Source of the DNA: JBHHXR01 sp046757205
GTDB taxonomy: Bacteria; Pseudomonadota; Alphaproteobacteria; Rhodobacterales; Rhodobacteraceae
Assembly (NCBI GenBank): GCA_046757205.1
Contig: JBHHXR010000131.1
Coordinates: forward strand, 1 to 9,663
Direction: 5' to 3'
Length of the DNA: 9,663 nucleotides
How positions within the stretch are numbered: position 1 is the stretch's first letter; each line of letters opens with the position of its first letter. Below, piece by piece: positions 1 through 7,842 of the stretch. Position numbers and translations under genes: made by a program. The notes below the pieces were generated by a model. It had not been told where the DNA came from, made no database searches, and worked only from the letters and a program-made list of their open reading frames with translations.

Positions 1-297
1 GCGCATGCGCTGATGGATTTCCTGAAGACCCCGATCGCGCATGAGGTCTGGATGGCGCAGCAGGGTTTCCTGACACCGCTGAAGAGCGTGAATACGGATG
101 TCTATGGCAATGACACCCTGAAGGGCCTCGGCAAGATACTTCTCGGTGCCACCACGTTCCGCTTCGATGGCTCGGACCTGATGCCGGGCGCGGTCGGCGC
201 CGGCAGCTTCTGGACCGGCATGGTGGACTATGCCGGAGGCGCCGATGCCAAGGAAGTGGCGGCGGCGATCCAGAAAAGCTGGGACGCCATAAAGTGA
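1..297 (+). CDS. aglE: Alpha-glucoside ABC transporter substrate-binding protein, C-terminal part (partial)
   Basis: The last 98 codons of a gene that begins before the window; the frame is open from base 1 and stops with TGA at 295-297. The product would be the periplasmic, family 1 solute-binding protein that captures alpha-glucosides (sucrose, maltose, trehalose type) and hands them to the AglF/AglG permease. The visible part contains the family-like segment FDGSDLMPGAVGAGSFWTGM followed by a terminal helix ending in QKSWDAIK, which fits the C-terminal lobe of AglE. The signal peptide and most of the ligand site are outside the window. Position directly upstream of aglF, aglG, aglA and aglK supports the assignment. 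The next gene starts 107 bases downstream, after strong stem-loops, a usual arrangement when the binding protein is made in excess over the membrane subunits. The ATG at base 13 is an internal methionine, not the true start. Confidence 0.88.
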   Translation, partial: AHALMDFLKTPIAHEVWMAQQGFLTPLKSVNTDVYGNDTLKGLGKILLGATTFRFDGSDLMPGAVGAGSFWTGMVDYAGGADAKEVAAAIQKSWDAIK

Positions 298-303
298 TCC
301 TTC

Positions 304-330
304 CGGGCGCCGGGTGATCTCCGGCGCCTG
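304..330 (+). other. Stem-loop 1 in the aglE-aglF gap
   Basis: A GC-rich inverted repeat starting seven bases after the aglE stop: GGCGCCGG (306-313), a 7-base loop, CCGGCGCC (321-328). A G-T wobble and a C-G pair extend it to a 10-bp stem (304-313 with 321-330). No T run follows, so it does not look like a classical intrinsic terminator. Its place between a binding-protein gene and its permease genes suggests a 3' mRNA-stabilising or partly terminating structure that keeps aglE expression higher; that role is inference. Confidence 0.7.
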
Positions 331-333
331 ACC

Positions 334-366
334 GCGCTCGGGGATCGGTTCGCGATCCCGGAGCGC
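334..366 (+). other. Stem-loop 2 in the aglE-aglF gap
   Basis: A long inverted repeat immediately after stem-loop 1. Bases 334-347 pair with 353-366 around a 5-base loop: GCGCTC with GAGCGC, one G-G mismatch (340/360), then GGGATCG with CGATCCC. That is 13 pairs out of 14. No T run follows. With stem-loop 1 it forms a tandem structured block that would face RNA polymerase and 3' exonucleases between aglE and aglF. It may act as attenuator or as a stability barrier; the sequence alone does not decide which. Confidence 0.7.
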
Positions 367-377
367 CCCAACGAGGC

Positions 378-391
378 CGGGAAACTTCCCG
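378..391 (+). other. Short stem-loop 3 just upstream of the aglF ribosome-binding region
   Basis: CGGGA (378-382) pairs with TCCCG (387-391) around the loop AACT, ending three bases before the G run that serves aglF. It is short and could be chance in GC-rich DNA, but it sits where folding could influence access of the ribosome to the aglF start. Confidence 0.4.
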
Positions 392-393
392 AC

Positions 394-402
394 GGGGGGG
401 GG
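394..402 (+). promoter_or_regulatory. G9 tract acting as the aglF ribosome-binding site
   Basis: Nine consecutive G residues end two bases before the aglF ATG at 405. They are the only Shine-Dalgarno-like sequence for this gene: pairing is possible through the upstream part of the tract at normal spacing. A homopolymer of this length next to a start codon is unusual, prone to replication slippage, and also a common place for sequencing-length errors. Confidence 0.55.
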
Positions 403-404
403 AC

Positions 405-1397
405 ATGACACAGTTGTTCTATGCCGTTTTCACCATGGCCATCGGCGTTGGCGGCTGCCTGTTGTACTTCTGGGGCACCAACCGGGGGCTGGATGCGATC
501 CTTCCGCCGCGCGGGCCGCGCGCGGCGGCGAACATCCGAAGGGCCAACACGGTGCGCCCGTGGCTGTTTCTCGGTCCCGCGATCGTCATCCTCGGGGTGT
601 ATCTCGTCTATCCGGTGATCAACTCGATCATCCTTTCGTTCTATGACGCCGCGAGCGAGGATTTCGTCGGCGTCGACAATTATTCCTGGCTGCTGGGCGA
701 CAGCAAGTTCCGCGAGAGCATGCGCAACAACATGCTGTGGCTGGTGGTGGTGCCGGCGGCCTCGACCTTCTTCGGGCTGGTGTCGGCGGCGCTGACCGAC
801 CGGATTTCCTGGGGCAACGCGGCCAAGAGCCTGATCTTCATGCCGATGGCCATCTCGTTCGTCGGCGCCTCGGTGATCTGGAAGTTCATCTACGACTACC
901 GCGGCGAGGGCACCGAGCAGATCGGCCTGCTGAACGCCATCGTGGTCGGTCTCGGCGGCCAGCCTCAAGCCTGGATCACGCTGCCGTTCTGGAACAATTT
1001 CTTCCTGATGGTGATCCTGATCTGGATCCAGACAGGGTTCGCCATGGTGATCCTGTCGGCGGCGCTGCGAGGTATCCCGGAGGAAACCGTCGAGGCGGCG
1101 GTAATCGACGGGGCCAACCCGCTTCAGATCTTCTTCAGGATCAAGGTTCCGCAGATCTGGGGCACCATCGCGGTGGTGTGGACGACGATCACCATCACCG
1201 TGCTCAAGGTGTTCGACATCGTGCTGGCGATGACCAACGGCCAGTGGGGCAGCCAGGTGCTGGCGAACCTGATGTTCGACAAGATGTTCCGGGCGCTCGA
1301 TTCCGGCCGGTCTTCGACGGTGGCGCTGGTCATCATGGCGCTTGTGGTGCCGATCATGGTCTGGAACATCCGCCAGGCCCGCAAGGACATGAAATAG
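405..1397 (+). CDS. aglF: Alpha-glucoside ABC transporter permease AglF
   Basis: Integral inner-membrane subunit of the alpha-glucoside importer, 330 residues, MalF-like. It would pair with AglG to form the translocation pore and dock on the ATPase AglK. Hydrophobic segments lie at about residues 3-23, 52-72, 108-130, 143-161, 199-221, 253-275 and 305-321. The binding-protein-dependent transport signature (EAA loop) is clear at 230-249: E230-A-A, then G236 and P249, which is the cytoplasmic contact with the ATPase. Length and the N-terminal helix followed by a short basic linker fit AglF of Rhizobiales and Rhodobacterales as I remember it. The ATG at 405 is chosen because it follows the G9 tract and gives the full N-terminal membrane helix; the next in-frame ATG (435) has no ribosome-binding site. 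The stop TAG overlaps the ribosome-binding site of aglG, so translation is probably coupled. Confidence 0.93.
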   Translation: MTQLFYAVFTMAIGVGGCLLYFWGTNRGLDAILPPRGPRAAANIRRANTVRPWLFLGPAIVILGVYLVYPVINSIILSFYDAASEDFVGVDNYSWLLGDSKFRESMRNNMLWLVVVPAASTFFGLVSAALTDRISWGNAAKSLIFMPMAISFVGASVIWKFIYDYRGEGTEQIGLLNAIVVGLGGQPQAWITLPFWNNFFLMVILIWIQTGFAMVILSAALRGIPEETVEAAVIDGANPLQIFFRIKVPQIWGTIAVVWTTITITVLKVFDIVLAMTNGQWGSQVLANLMFDKMFRALDSGRSSTVALVIMALVVPIMVWNIRQARKDMK

Positions 1398-1407
1398 GAG
1401 ACGGGCG

Positions 1408-2547
1408 ATGGATGGACTGGCCGGCAAGAGCCCCGTGCTGACATGGGCCGTCAACCTTTCGGTGTTGCTTCTCGTGGTGATCTGGACGATCCCGACATTC
1501 GGGCTCCTGGTGTCGTCGCTACGCGACAAGGACCAGATTTCGGTTTCCGGCTGGTGGACGGCGCTGACCTCGACAGAGCGCAATACCGTGTCGCGCGCCG
1601 AAGCTCCGGACACGGGGCAGGTGCAGGAGGGCGATCTGTGGGTGATCCGTGGCAATGTCTTTGAAAGGGGCAAGGGCGAGGTGACCGCGTTCGGCTTCTC
1701 CTCGCGCGCGCCGGCGGCGTTCAAGCCGGGCGAGACCGCGGAACTGAAGAACGGGGCGAAGCTGACAATGGAGGCCGATGGCAGCTTCGTCATTGCGTCC
1801 GAAAGCAAGATGAAGGGCAGGCGCGGGCAGCGGGTATTCGCGACCACGATCGAGCCGCCGATCTTCACCACTGAAAACTACCGCACGGTGCTGTTTACCG
1901 AAGGCATCGGCAAGTCGTTCATCAACACGCTGACGGTTACGGTGCCTTCCACCGTGATCCCGATCCTGATCGCGGCCTACGCGGCCTACGCGCTGAGCTG
2001 GATGGAATTTCCCGGCCGCGCGCTGTTGATCGCCACCGTTGTCGGGTTGCTGGTAGTGCCGCTGCAAATGTCGCTGATCCCGATCCTGAAACTTTACACC
2101 GATGTGGGGCTCGGCAAGAGCTATATTGGCATCTGGCTGGCCCATACCGGGTTTGGCTTGCCGTTGGCTATCTACCTGTTGCGCAACTACATTTCCGGCC
2201 TGCCGCGCGAGATAATCGAGAGCGCCAAGGTCGACGGCGCCTCTGATTTCGACATATTCGTGCGGATCATCCTGCCGCTGTCGTTTCCGGCGCTGGCGTC
2301 GTTCGCGATCTTCCAGTTCCTTTGGGTGTGGAACGATCTTCTGGTGGCCACCGTGTTTCTGGGAAACAACGAAGAGCAACTGGTGATGACAGGGCGGTTG
2401 CGCGAATTGCTGGGCAGCCGTGGCGGCAACTGGGAAATCCTCACCGCCTCGGCCTTCGTGTCGATCGCGGTGCCGCTGGGCGTGTTCTTTTCGCTGCAAC
2501 GCTATCTGGTGCGCGGCCTGCTGGCCGGTTCCATCAAAGGGGGCTGA
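1408..2547 (+). CDS. aglG: Alpha-glucoside ABC transporter permease AglG
   Basis: Second membrane subunit of the importer, 379 residues, MalG-like. A first hydrophobic helix lies at about 14-36. It is followed by about 115 mostly hydrophilic residues (40-155) with beta-rich character, then the usual permease core with hydrophobic segments near 170-196, 204-226, 239-258, 292-315 and 346-366. The EAA loop is at 271-290 (E271-S-A-K, G277, I288-L-P290), and the C-terminus LVRGLLAGSIKGG is typical of MalG-type subunits. The polypeptide is roughly 100 residues longer than a usual MalG-type permease because of the hydrophilic insert, which by topology should face the periplasm; AglG proteins are known to be of this longer size. 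The start ATG is 10 bases after aglF, with GGAG at 1397-1400 and a 7-base spacer. A short AAYAAYA stretch in the second helix comes from a 9-base direct repeat. Confidence 0.93.
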   Translation: MDGLAGKSPVLTWAVNLSVLLLVVIWTIPTFGLLVSSLRDKDQISVSGWWTALTSTERNTVSRAEAPDTGQVQEGDLWVIRGNVFERGKGEVTAFGFSSRAPAAFKPGETAELKNGAKLTMEADGSFVIASESKMKGRRGQRVFATTIEPPIFTTENYRTVLFTEGIGKSFINTLTVTVPSTVIPILIAAYAAYALSWMEFPGRALLIATVVGLLVVPLQMSLIPILKLYTDVGLGKSYIGIWLAHTGFGLPLAIYLLRNYISGLPREIIESAKVDGASDFDIFVRIILPLSFPALASFAIFQFLWVWNDLLVATVFLGNNEEQLVMTGRLRELLGSRGGNWEILTASAFVSIAVPLGVFFSLQRYLVRGLLAGSIKGG

Positions 2548-2550
2548 GGC

Positions 2551-4220
2551 GTGAATCTCGAAACCAAGGTGAGCCCTGCAAGCGGTGTGAAAGCAGACCG
2601 CGACTGGTGGCGCGGCGCGGTGATCTACCAGATCTACCCGCGCTCTTTCCAGGATTCAAACGGCGACGGCATCGGTGATCTTTCCGGGATCATCCACCGG
2701 TTGCCTTACGTGGCGAACCTCGGGGTCGACGCGATATGGATATCGCCGTTCTTCACCTCGCCGATGCTGGATTTCGGCTACGACGTGTCGGATTACCGCG
2801 ATGTCGATCCGATGTTCGGAACACTGGGCGATTTCGATGCGCTGGTGGCGCGCGCCCATGAGCTTGGCATCCGAGTGATGATCGATCTGGTGATGTCGCA
2901 CACGTCGGACCAGCACCCGTGGTTCCGCGAAAGCCGGGCGAGCCAAGATAACGCGAAGGCCGACTGGTACGTGTGGTCGGACCCGTCGCCGGACGGCACG
3001 CCGCCCAACAACTGGCTGGCAATCTTCGGCGGGCCGGCCTGGGCGTGGGACGGCGAGCGGCGGCAGTATTATCTTCACAACTTCCTGCGCGAGCAACCGG
3101 ACCTGAATTTCCACAATCCGGAAGTTCAGGACGCGCTTCTGGACATGGTGCGGTTCTGGCTGGATCGCGGGGTGGACGGTTTCCGGCTCGATACCATCAA
3201 CTTCTATTTCCACGACCGGCAGCTTCGCTCCAACCCGGCGCTGACCCCGCAGGAGCGCAACGCGACCATCGCCCCGGACGTGAACCCGTATAATTTCCAG
3301 AACCACCTCTACGACAAGAACCGGCCGGAAAACCTGGCGTTTCTGGAGCGGTTCCGGGCGCTGCTGGATGAATACCCCGCCGCCGCTGCGGTGGGCGAGG
3401 TTGGCGATGCGCAGTACGGGCTGGAGATAATGGGGCAGTACACCGAAGGCGATAAACGCATGCACATGTGCTATTCCTTCGATTTCCTGTCCGCCGAACG
3501 GCCCGATGCGGCGCGCACCCGGAAGCTCTTGGGCACGTTTCAGAAGAAGGTAGCCAAGGGCTGGCCGTGCTGGGCTTTTTCCAACCATGACGTCGAGCGG
3601 CATGTCAGCCGTTGGGGCCTCGACCAAGCATCGGCGCTGGCCTATCTGGGGCTGATCCTGTCACTGAAGGGCTCGATTTGCCTCTACCAGGGCGAGGAGC
3701 TTGGGCTGACCGAGGCCTATGTCAGCTTCGAGGAACTTCAGGATCCCTACGGCATCCGGTTCTGGCCGAAATTCAAGGGACGTGACGGTTGCCGGACGCC
3801 GATGGTCTGGTCGTCGAGCGCGGCGAACGGCGGGTTTTCCGATGGCAAACCCTGGCTGCCGGTGGCGATGGAACACGTGTCGCGGGCGGTGGATACGCAG
3901 GACGGGGCGGAGAATTCGTTACTGAATGCATATCGCCGGATGCTGTCGTTTCGCGCGGCGCATCCCAGCCTGGTCAAAGGCGCGATGGAAATTCTGGACA
4001 GCGGCGAACAGACGGTTTGCCTGATCCGGTCACATTCGGGAGAGGGGCGCATTTTCTTTGCCGTCAATCTGAGCCGGGAAACGGCGCAGGTCGAGCTGCC
4101 GAAGGGCGAATGGAAAGATCTGAAGGGCCATGTCTTTGCGCCCGAGCGGGAGGGCGCCAGGGTCACGCTGCCACCGTGGCAGGCCTACTACGCGAGCGAA
4201 ATCAGGGAAGGAGACGGGAC

Positions 4221-4224
<4 letters not shown>
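2551..4224 (+). CDS. aglA: Alpha-glucosidase, glycoside hydrolase family 13
   Basis: Cytoplasmic exo-acting enzyme releasing glucose from the non-reducing end of imported alpha-glucosides. It has 557 residues and no signal peptide. The (beta/alpha)8 GH13 barrel starts with WWRGAVIYQIYPRSF (19-33) and a metal-binding loop D35-N37-D39-D43. Conserved region I is DLVMSH (112-117). The catalytic nucleophile is D214 in GFRLDT, the acid/base is E283 in VGEV, and the transition-state stabiliser is D347 in SNHD. A beta-sandwich C-terminal domain follows from about 470. The sequence resembles the sucrose/maltose-active GH13 subfamily 23 enzymes, such as the Halomonas alpha-glucosidase, by memory. Less usual residues are S116 in region I and V419 in RTPMVW, where P or Q is common. 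The GTG start at 2551 is three bases after aglG, with AAAGGGGG (2536-2543) as ribosome-binding site inside the aglG end. The last codons overlap aglK. Confidence 0.93.
4208..4224 (+). promoter_or_regulatory. Ribosome-binding site and GTGA overlap that fix the aglK start
   Basis: AAGGAG (4208-4213) stands seven bases before GTG at 4221. That GTG shares four bases (GTGA) with the aglA stop TGA at 4222-4224. A second in-frame GTG at 4230 would be 16 bases from the site, too far, so 4221 is the likely start. The overlap suggests translational coupling. Confidence 0.75.
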
Positions 4225-5312
<1,088 letters not shown>

Positions 5313-5314
5313 GA

Positions 5315-5334
5315 AACCGGCCGTGCGCCCGGTT
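5315..5334 (+). other. Weak stem-loop after aglK
   Basis: AACCGG (5315-5320) can pair with CCGGTT (5329-5334) across an 8-base loop, three bases after the aglK stop. An alternative pairing is GAAACC (5313-5318) with GGTTTC (5337-5342). No T tract follows either, so an intrinsic terminator is not supported. It could be a mild 3' end structure for the agl transcript or chance. Confidence 0.3.
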
Positions 5335-5351
5335 CGGGTTTCCCGGCAAGG

Positions 5352-5379
5352 TTGACTTGCCTCTTCGCAGGTGCAACAT
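5352..5379 (+). promoter_or_regulatory. Possible sigma-70-type promoter for frk-zwf-pgl-edd
   Basis: TTGACT (5352-5357) matches five of six bases of the -35 consensus. A weak -10 candidate, CAACAT (5374-5379), lies 16 bases further, with transcription expected to start near 5386, about 57 bases before the frk ATG. The -10 matches poorly (three of six), which is common in alphaproteobacterial promoters. The two ends carry TTGC (5357-5360) and GCAA (5373-5376), an imperfect inverted repeat over the spacer that could bind a LacI-type repressor; this is speculative. The 130-base gap is the only one in the cluster with room for a promoter and no strong folding block. Confidence 0.4.
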
Positions 5380-5442
5380 AGCGCGCGCTGAATTGACGCA
5401 CCGCCGGGTCCGCTCCGGGCCGCGGATTCTGAAAGAAACCGG

Positions 5443-6372
5443 ATGTACCTGATTTGCGGAGAGGCGCTGTTCGACTTCTTTCTCGACGGTGAGTCCGGAC
5501 CCGGCGCGGCGCATTTCGCGGCCCGGGCCGGTGGTTCACCGTTCAACGTTGCGGTCGGCCTTGCCCGTCTGGGTGCTGACGCGGCGCTGCTGACGGGCCT
5601 CTCGACGGACATGATGGGGGCGCGGCTGCGCCGGGTTCTGGAGGAGGAGGGCGTCGACACGTCCTACCTTCTGGCGACCGGCCGGCCGACCACGCTGAGC
5701 CTTGTCGGGCTCGATGCGGCGGGCAGCCCGGCCTACGCGTTCTACGGCGAGAACTCGGCGGATTCCGGCGTCCTGCCGGAGGATTTGCCGGCGCTGGACA
5801 GGCGTGTCGCCGGCCTTCATTTCGGGTCCTATTCGATTGCGGTCCGCCCGGTGGCGGATGCGTTCGCTTCGCTGGCCGCTGCGAATGCGGAGCGCTTCAT
5901 CTCGCTCGATCCGAACGTCCGCCCGACAATCGAGCCGGACATGGATATCTGGCGGAAACGCACGGTGCATCTGGCCGGGCTGGCGAACCTGGTCAAGATC
6001 AGCACGGAAGACCTCGCGGCGCTGTATCCGGGGCGAACATCGGAAGATTTCGCGGCGGAAATGACCGCGCAGGGCACCGGGCTTGTGGTTGTCACCGACG
6101 GTGGCCGGCGTGCCGCCGGCTGGACTTCCACTGGTTTGACTGCGTCGGTCGAGCCACCGCGGACAGCCGTGATCGACACCGTCGGCGCCGGGGACACGTT
6201 TCAGGCGGCGCTGCTGTACCGGCTGGGCGCCGGCGGCGATCCGGCGTCACGGATCGCCGGGCTCGATACCGATGCGCTGGAAAGGCGTCTGCGTTTCGCC
6301 GCAACGGCGGCTGCAATTACCTGGTCGCGGCGCGGCGCCGACATGCCGCGGCTGGAAGAGGTCGGATTCTAG
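5443..6372 (+). CDS. frk: Fructokinase, PfkB/ribokinase family
   Basis: Cytoplasmic sugar kinase of 309 residues, most likely ATP-dependent phosphorylation of fructose to fructose-6-phosphate. It opens with MYLICGEALFDFF, typical of this fold, where D11 contacts the sugar. PfkB signature 1 is at 30-44 (GGSPFNVAVGLARLG). DPNVR (156-160) and KISTED (185-190) are the usual core motifs. Signature 2 is DTVGAGDTF (245-253), with G248-A-G250 as anion hole and D251 as catalytic base. The family includes 2-keto-3-deoxygluconate kinases and other kinases, but the setting between an alpha-glucosidase operon and zwf favours fructose released from sucrose. The ATG at 5443 has only a weak ribosome-binding site (GAAAG at 5431-5435). 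No earlier in-frame start gives a better N-terminus. It is followed 15 bases later by zwf and is probably co-transcribed with it. Confidence 0.85.
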   Translation: MYLICGEALFDFFLDGESGPGAAHFAARAGGSPFNVAVGLARLGADAALLTGLSTDMMGARLRRVLEEEGVDTSYLLATGRPTTLSLVGLDAAGSPAYAFYGENSADSGVLPEDLPALDRRVAGLHFGSYSIAVRPVADAFASLAAANAERFISLDPNVRPTIEPDMDIWRKRTVHLAGLANLVKISTEDLAALYPGRTSEDFAAEMTAQGTGLVVVTDGGRRAAGWTSTGLTASVEPPRTAVIDTVGAGDTFQAALLYRLGAGGDPASRIAGLDTDALERRLRFAATAAAITWSRRGADMPRLEEVGF

Positions 6373-6387
6373 GAAAGGAGCGGCCGC

Positions 6388-7842
6388 ATGGTCTCTCGCA
6401 TCATTCCGGTCGAGGCGTTCGACCTGGTCATCTTCGGCGGGACCGGCGATCTTGCCCGGCGCAAGATACTCCCCGGCCTTTACCACCGCATGCTGGCCGG
6501 GCAGATGCCGCGCCGTTCGCGGATCATCGCGGCTGCCCGTTCGCAGATGACCAGCGAAGAATACCGCACCCGGATCGGCGCCGCGCTGGACGAGGTTGAA
6601 AACCGGCCGCGGGGCAGCGAGGAGGACCGTAAGGCGTTTCTCGACTGCCTGCACTACGTGCGCCTCGATGCCAGCGAAGACGATGGCTGGCCGAAGTTGG
6701 CCGGCATTCTCGGCAAAGACGGCAACCCGGTTCGGGCATTCTACCTGTCGGTCGGGCCCTGGCTGTTCGCGCCGATCGCCCGCCGGTTGCGCGATTGCGG
6801 CGTGGTGACGGAAAACTGCCGGCTGGTGGTGGAGAAACCGTTCGGGAGCGACCTTGCCTCGGCCCGTCTGTTGAACCGGGAACTGGCGGAGGTGGTTTCG
6901 GAGAAGCAGATATACCGCATTGATCACTATCTCGGAAAGGAAACGGTGCAGAACCTGATGGTGCTGCGCTTCGCCAACGCGCTGCTGGAGCCGGTGTGGA
7001 ACGCGCACCAGATAGACCACGTGCAGATCACGGTGGCGGAATCGATCGGGGTGAACGGGCGCGGCGCCTATTACGACCAGTCGGGGGCGATGCGGGACAT
7101 GGTGCAGAACCACCTGATGCAGCTTCTGTGCCTGACGGCGATGGAGCCGCCGGCGCGCTACGACCCGGACGCGGTGCGCGACGAGAAGCTCAAGGTGATC
7201 CGCGCCCTCGACCCGGTGGAGGTTTCCGACACGGTGCGCGGCCAGTACCGCGCCGGCAACGGCGAAGGGAGCTATCTGGAGCATGCCGGCAATCCCGACA
7301 GCCTGAGCGAGAGCTTCGTTGCCATCAAGGCGAAAATATCCAACTGGCGCTGGTCCGGCGTACCGTTCTACCTGCGCACCGGCAAGCGGCTGCGCGCCCG
7401 GATGTCGGAAATCGCGGTGATCTTCAAGGACCCGCCGCACTCTATCTTTCCGGACGCCGATACGCGCGGCGGCAATTCGCTGGCCATCCGGTTGCAGCCC
7501 GACGAGGGGATCGAGCTTCACAAGATCATCAAGGAGCCGGGCCAGGGCGGGCTCCGGCTGCGCGAGGTGCCGCTGGACATGACCTTTGCCGACGCGCTGT
7601 CCAATATCGAGATGGCGGACGCCTACGAGCGCCTGATCATGGACGTGATCCGCGGCGACCAGACGCTGTTCATGCGCGGCGACGAGGTGGAGGCCGCCTG
7701 GGCCTGGACCGACCCGATCGTCGCGGCGTGGGAAGAAGCGGGCGAGAAACCGCAGCCCTACGATGCCGGCGGTTCCGGCCCGGACGACGCGCTGGCGCTG
7801 CTGCACCGCGACGGCCGGCGCTGGCGGGAGATCGAGGCGTGA
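6388..7842 (+). CDS. zwf: Glucose-6-phosphate 1-dehydrogenase
   Basis: Oxidises glucose-6-phosphate to 6-phosphogluconolactone with NADP+ (or NAD+); the entry step to the Entner-Doudoroff and oxidative pentose phosphate routes. It has 484 residues, the usual bacterial length. The N-terminal Rossmann dinucleotide loop is GGTGDLARRK (17-26); the more common form is GASGDL, and the GGTGDL form fits Rhodobacterales as I recall. EKPFG is at 149-153. The active-site signature RIDHYLGKE is at 177-185. D179, H180 and H242 (in NHLMQ) correspond by position to the catalytic Asp/His/His of the well-studied Leuconostoc enzyme. The start ATG has an excellent site, AAGGAG (6375-6380), with a 7-base spacer. 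The end overlaps pgl by four bases. Confidence 0.96.
   Translation: MVSRIIPVEAFDLVIFGGTGDLARRKILPGLYHRMLAGQMPRRSRIIAAARSQMTSEEYRTRIGAALDEVENRPRGSEEDRKAFLDCLHYVRLDASEDDGWPKLAGILGKDGNPVRAFYLSVGPWLFAPIARRLRDCGVVTENCRLVVEKPFGSDLASARLLNRELAEVVSEKQIYRIDHYLGKETVQNLMVLRFANALLEPVWNAHQIDHVQITVAESIGVNGRGAYYDQSGAMRDMVQNHLMQLLCLTAMEPPARYDPDAVRDEKLKVIRALDPVEVSDTVRGQYRAGNGEGSYLEHAGNPDSLSESFVAIKAKISNWRWSGVPFYLRTGKRLRARMSEIAVIFKDPPHSIFPDADTRGGNSLAIRLQPDEGIELHKIIKEPGQGGLRLREVPLDMTFADALSNIEMADAYERLIMDVIRGDQTLFMRGDEVEAAWAWTDPIVAAWEEAGEKPQPYDAGGSGPDDALALLHRDGRRWREIEA
7826..7842 (+). promoter_or_regulatory. Ribosome-binding site and GTGA overlap that fix the pgl start
   Basis: GGGAG (7826-7830) lies eight bases before GTG at 7839, which shares GTGA with the zwf stop TGA at 7840-7842. 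The frame is open far upstream, but only this start gives a protein of the normal 6-phosphogluconolactonase length. The arrangement repeats the one between aglA and aglK. Confidence 0.7.

Noticed and set aside
1..10. Perfect palindrome GCGCATGCGC at the window edge
   Set aside because: It lies inside the aglE coding frame and encodes ordinary residues; a chance palindrome in GC-rich coding DNA.
228..1871. A 547-residue open frame on the minus strand across aglF and aglG
   Set aside because: It lies antisense to two clear permease genes, is rich in Arg, His and Pro without recognisable motifs, and is what strong G/C bias at third codon positions produces on the opposite strand.
1972..1989. 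Two tandem copies of a 9-base unit GCGGCCTAC in aglG
   Set aside because: It encodes AAYAAY in a membrane helix where AglG proteins usually carry a similar alanine/aromatic stretch; too short to be a functional repeat.
5313..5350. An intrinsic terminator after aglK
   Set aside because: Stems of about 6 bp can be drawn in two exclusive ways, but no T run follows, so termination is not supported by sequence.
6380..6387. GCGGCCGC palindrome (a NotI site) exactly between the zwf ribosome-binding site and ATG
   Set aside because: It looks like a cloning junction, but the flanks are natural and continuous, and 8-base GC palindromes are expected by chance in DNA this GC-rich.
6247..7806. A 519-residue open frame on the minus strand across zwf
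   Set aside because: Antisense shadow of a gene with intact catalytic motifs; composition dominated by Arg, His, Gln and Val, no ribosome-binding site or domain recognised.
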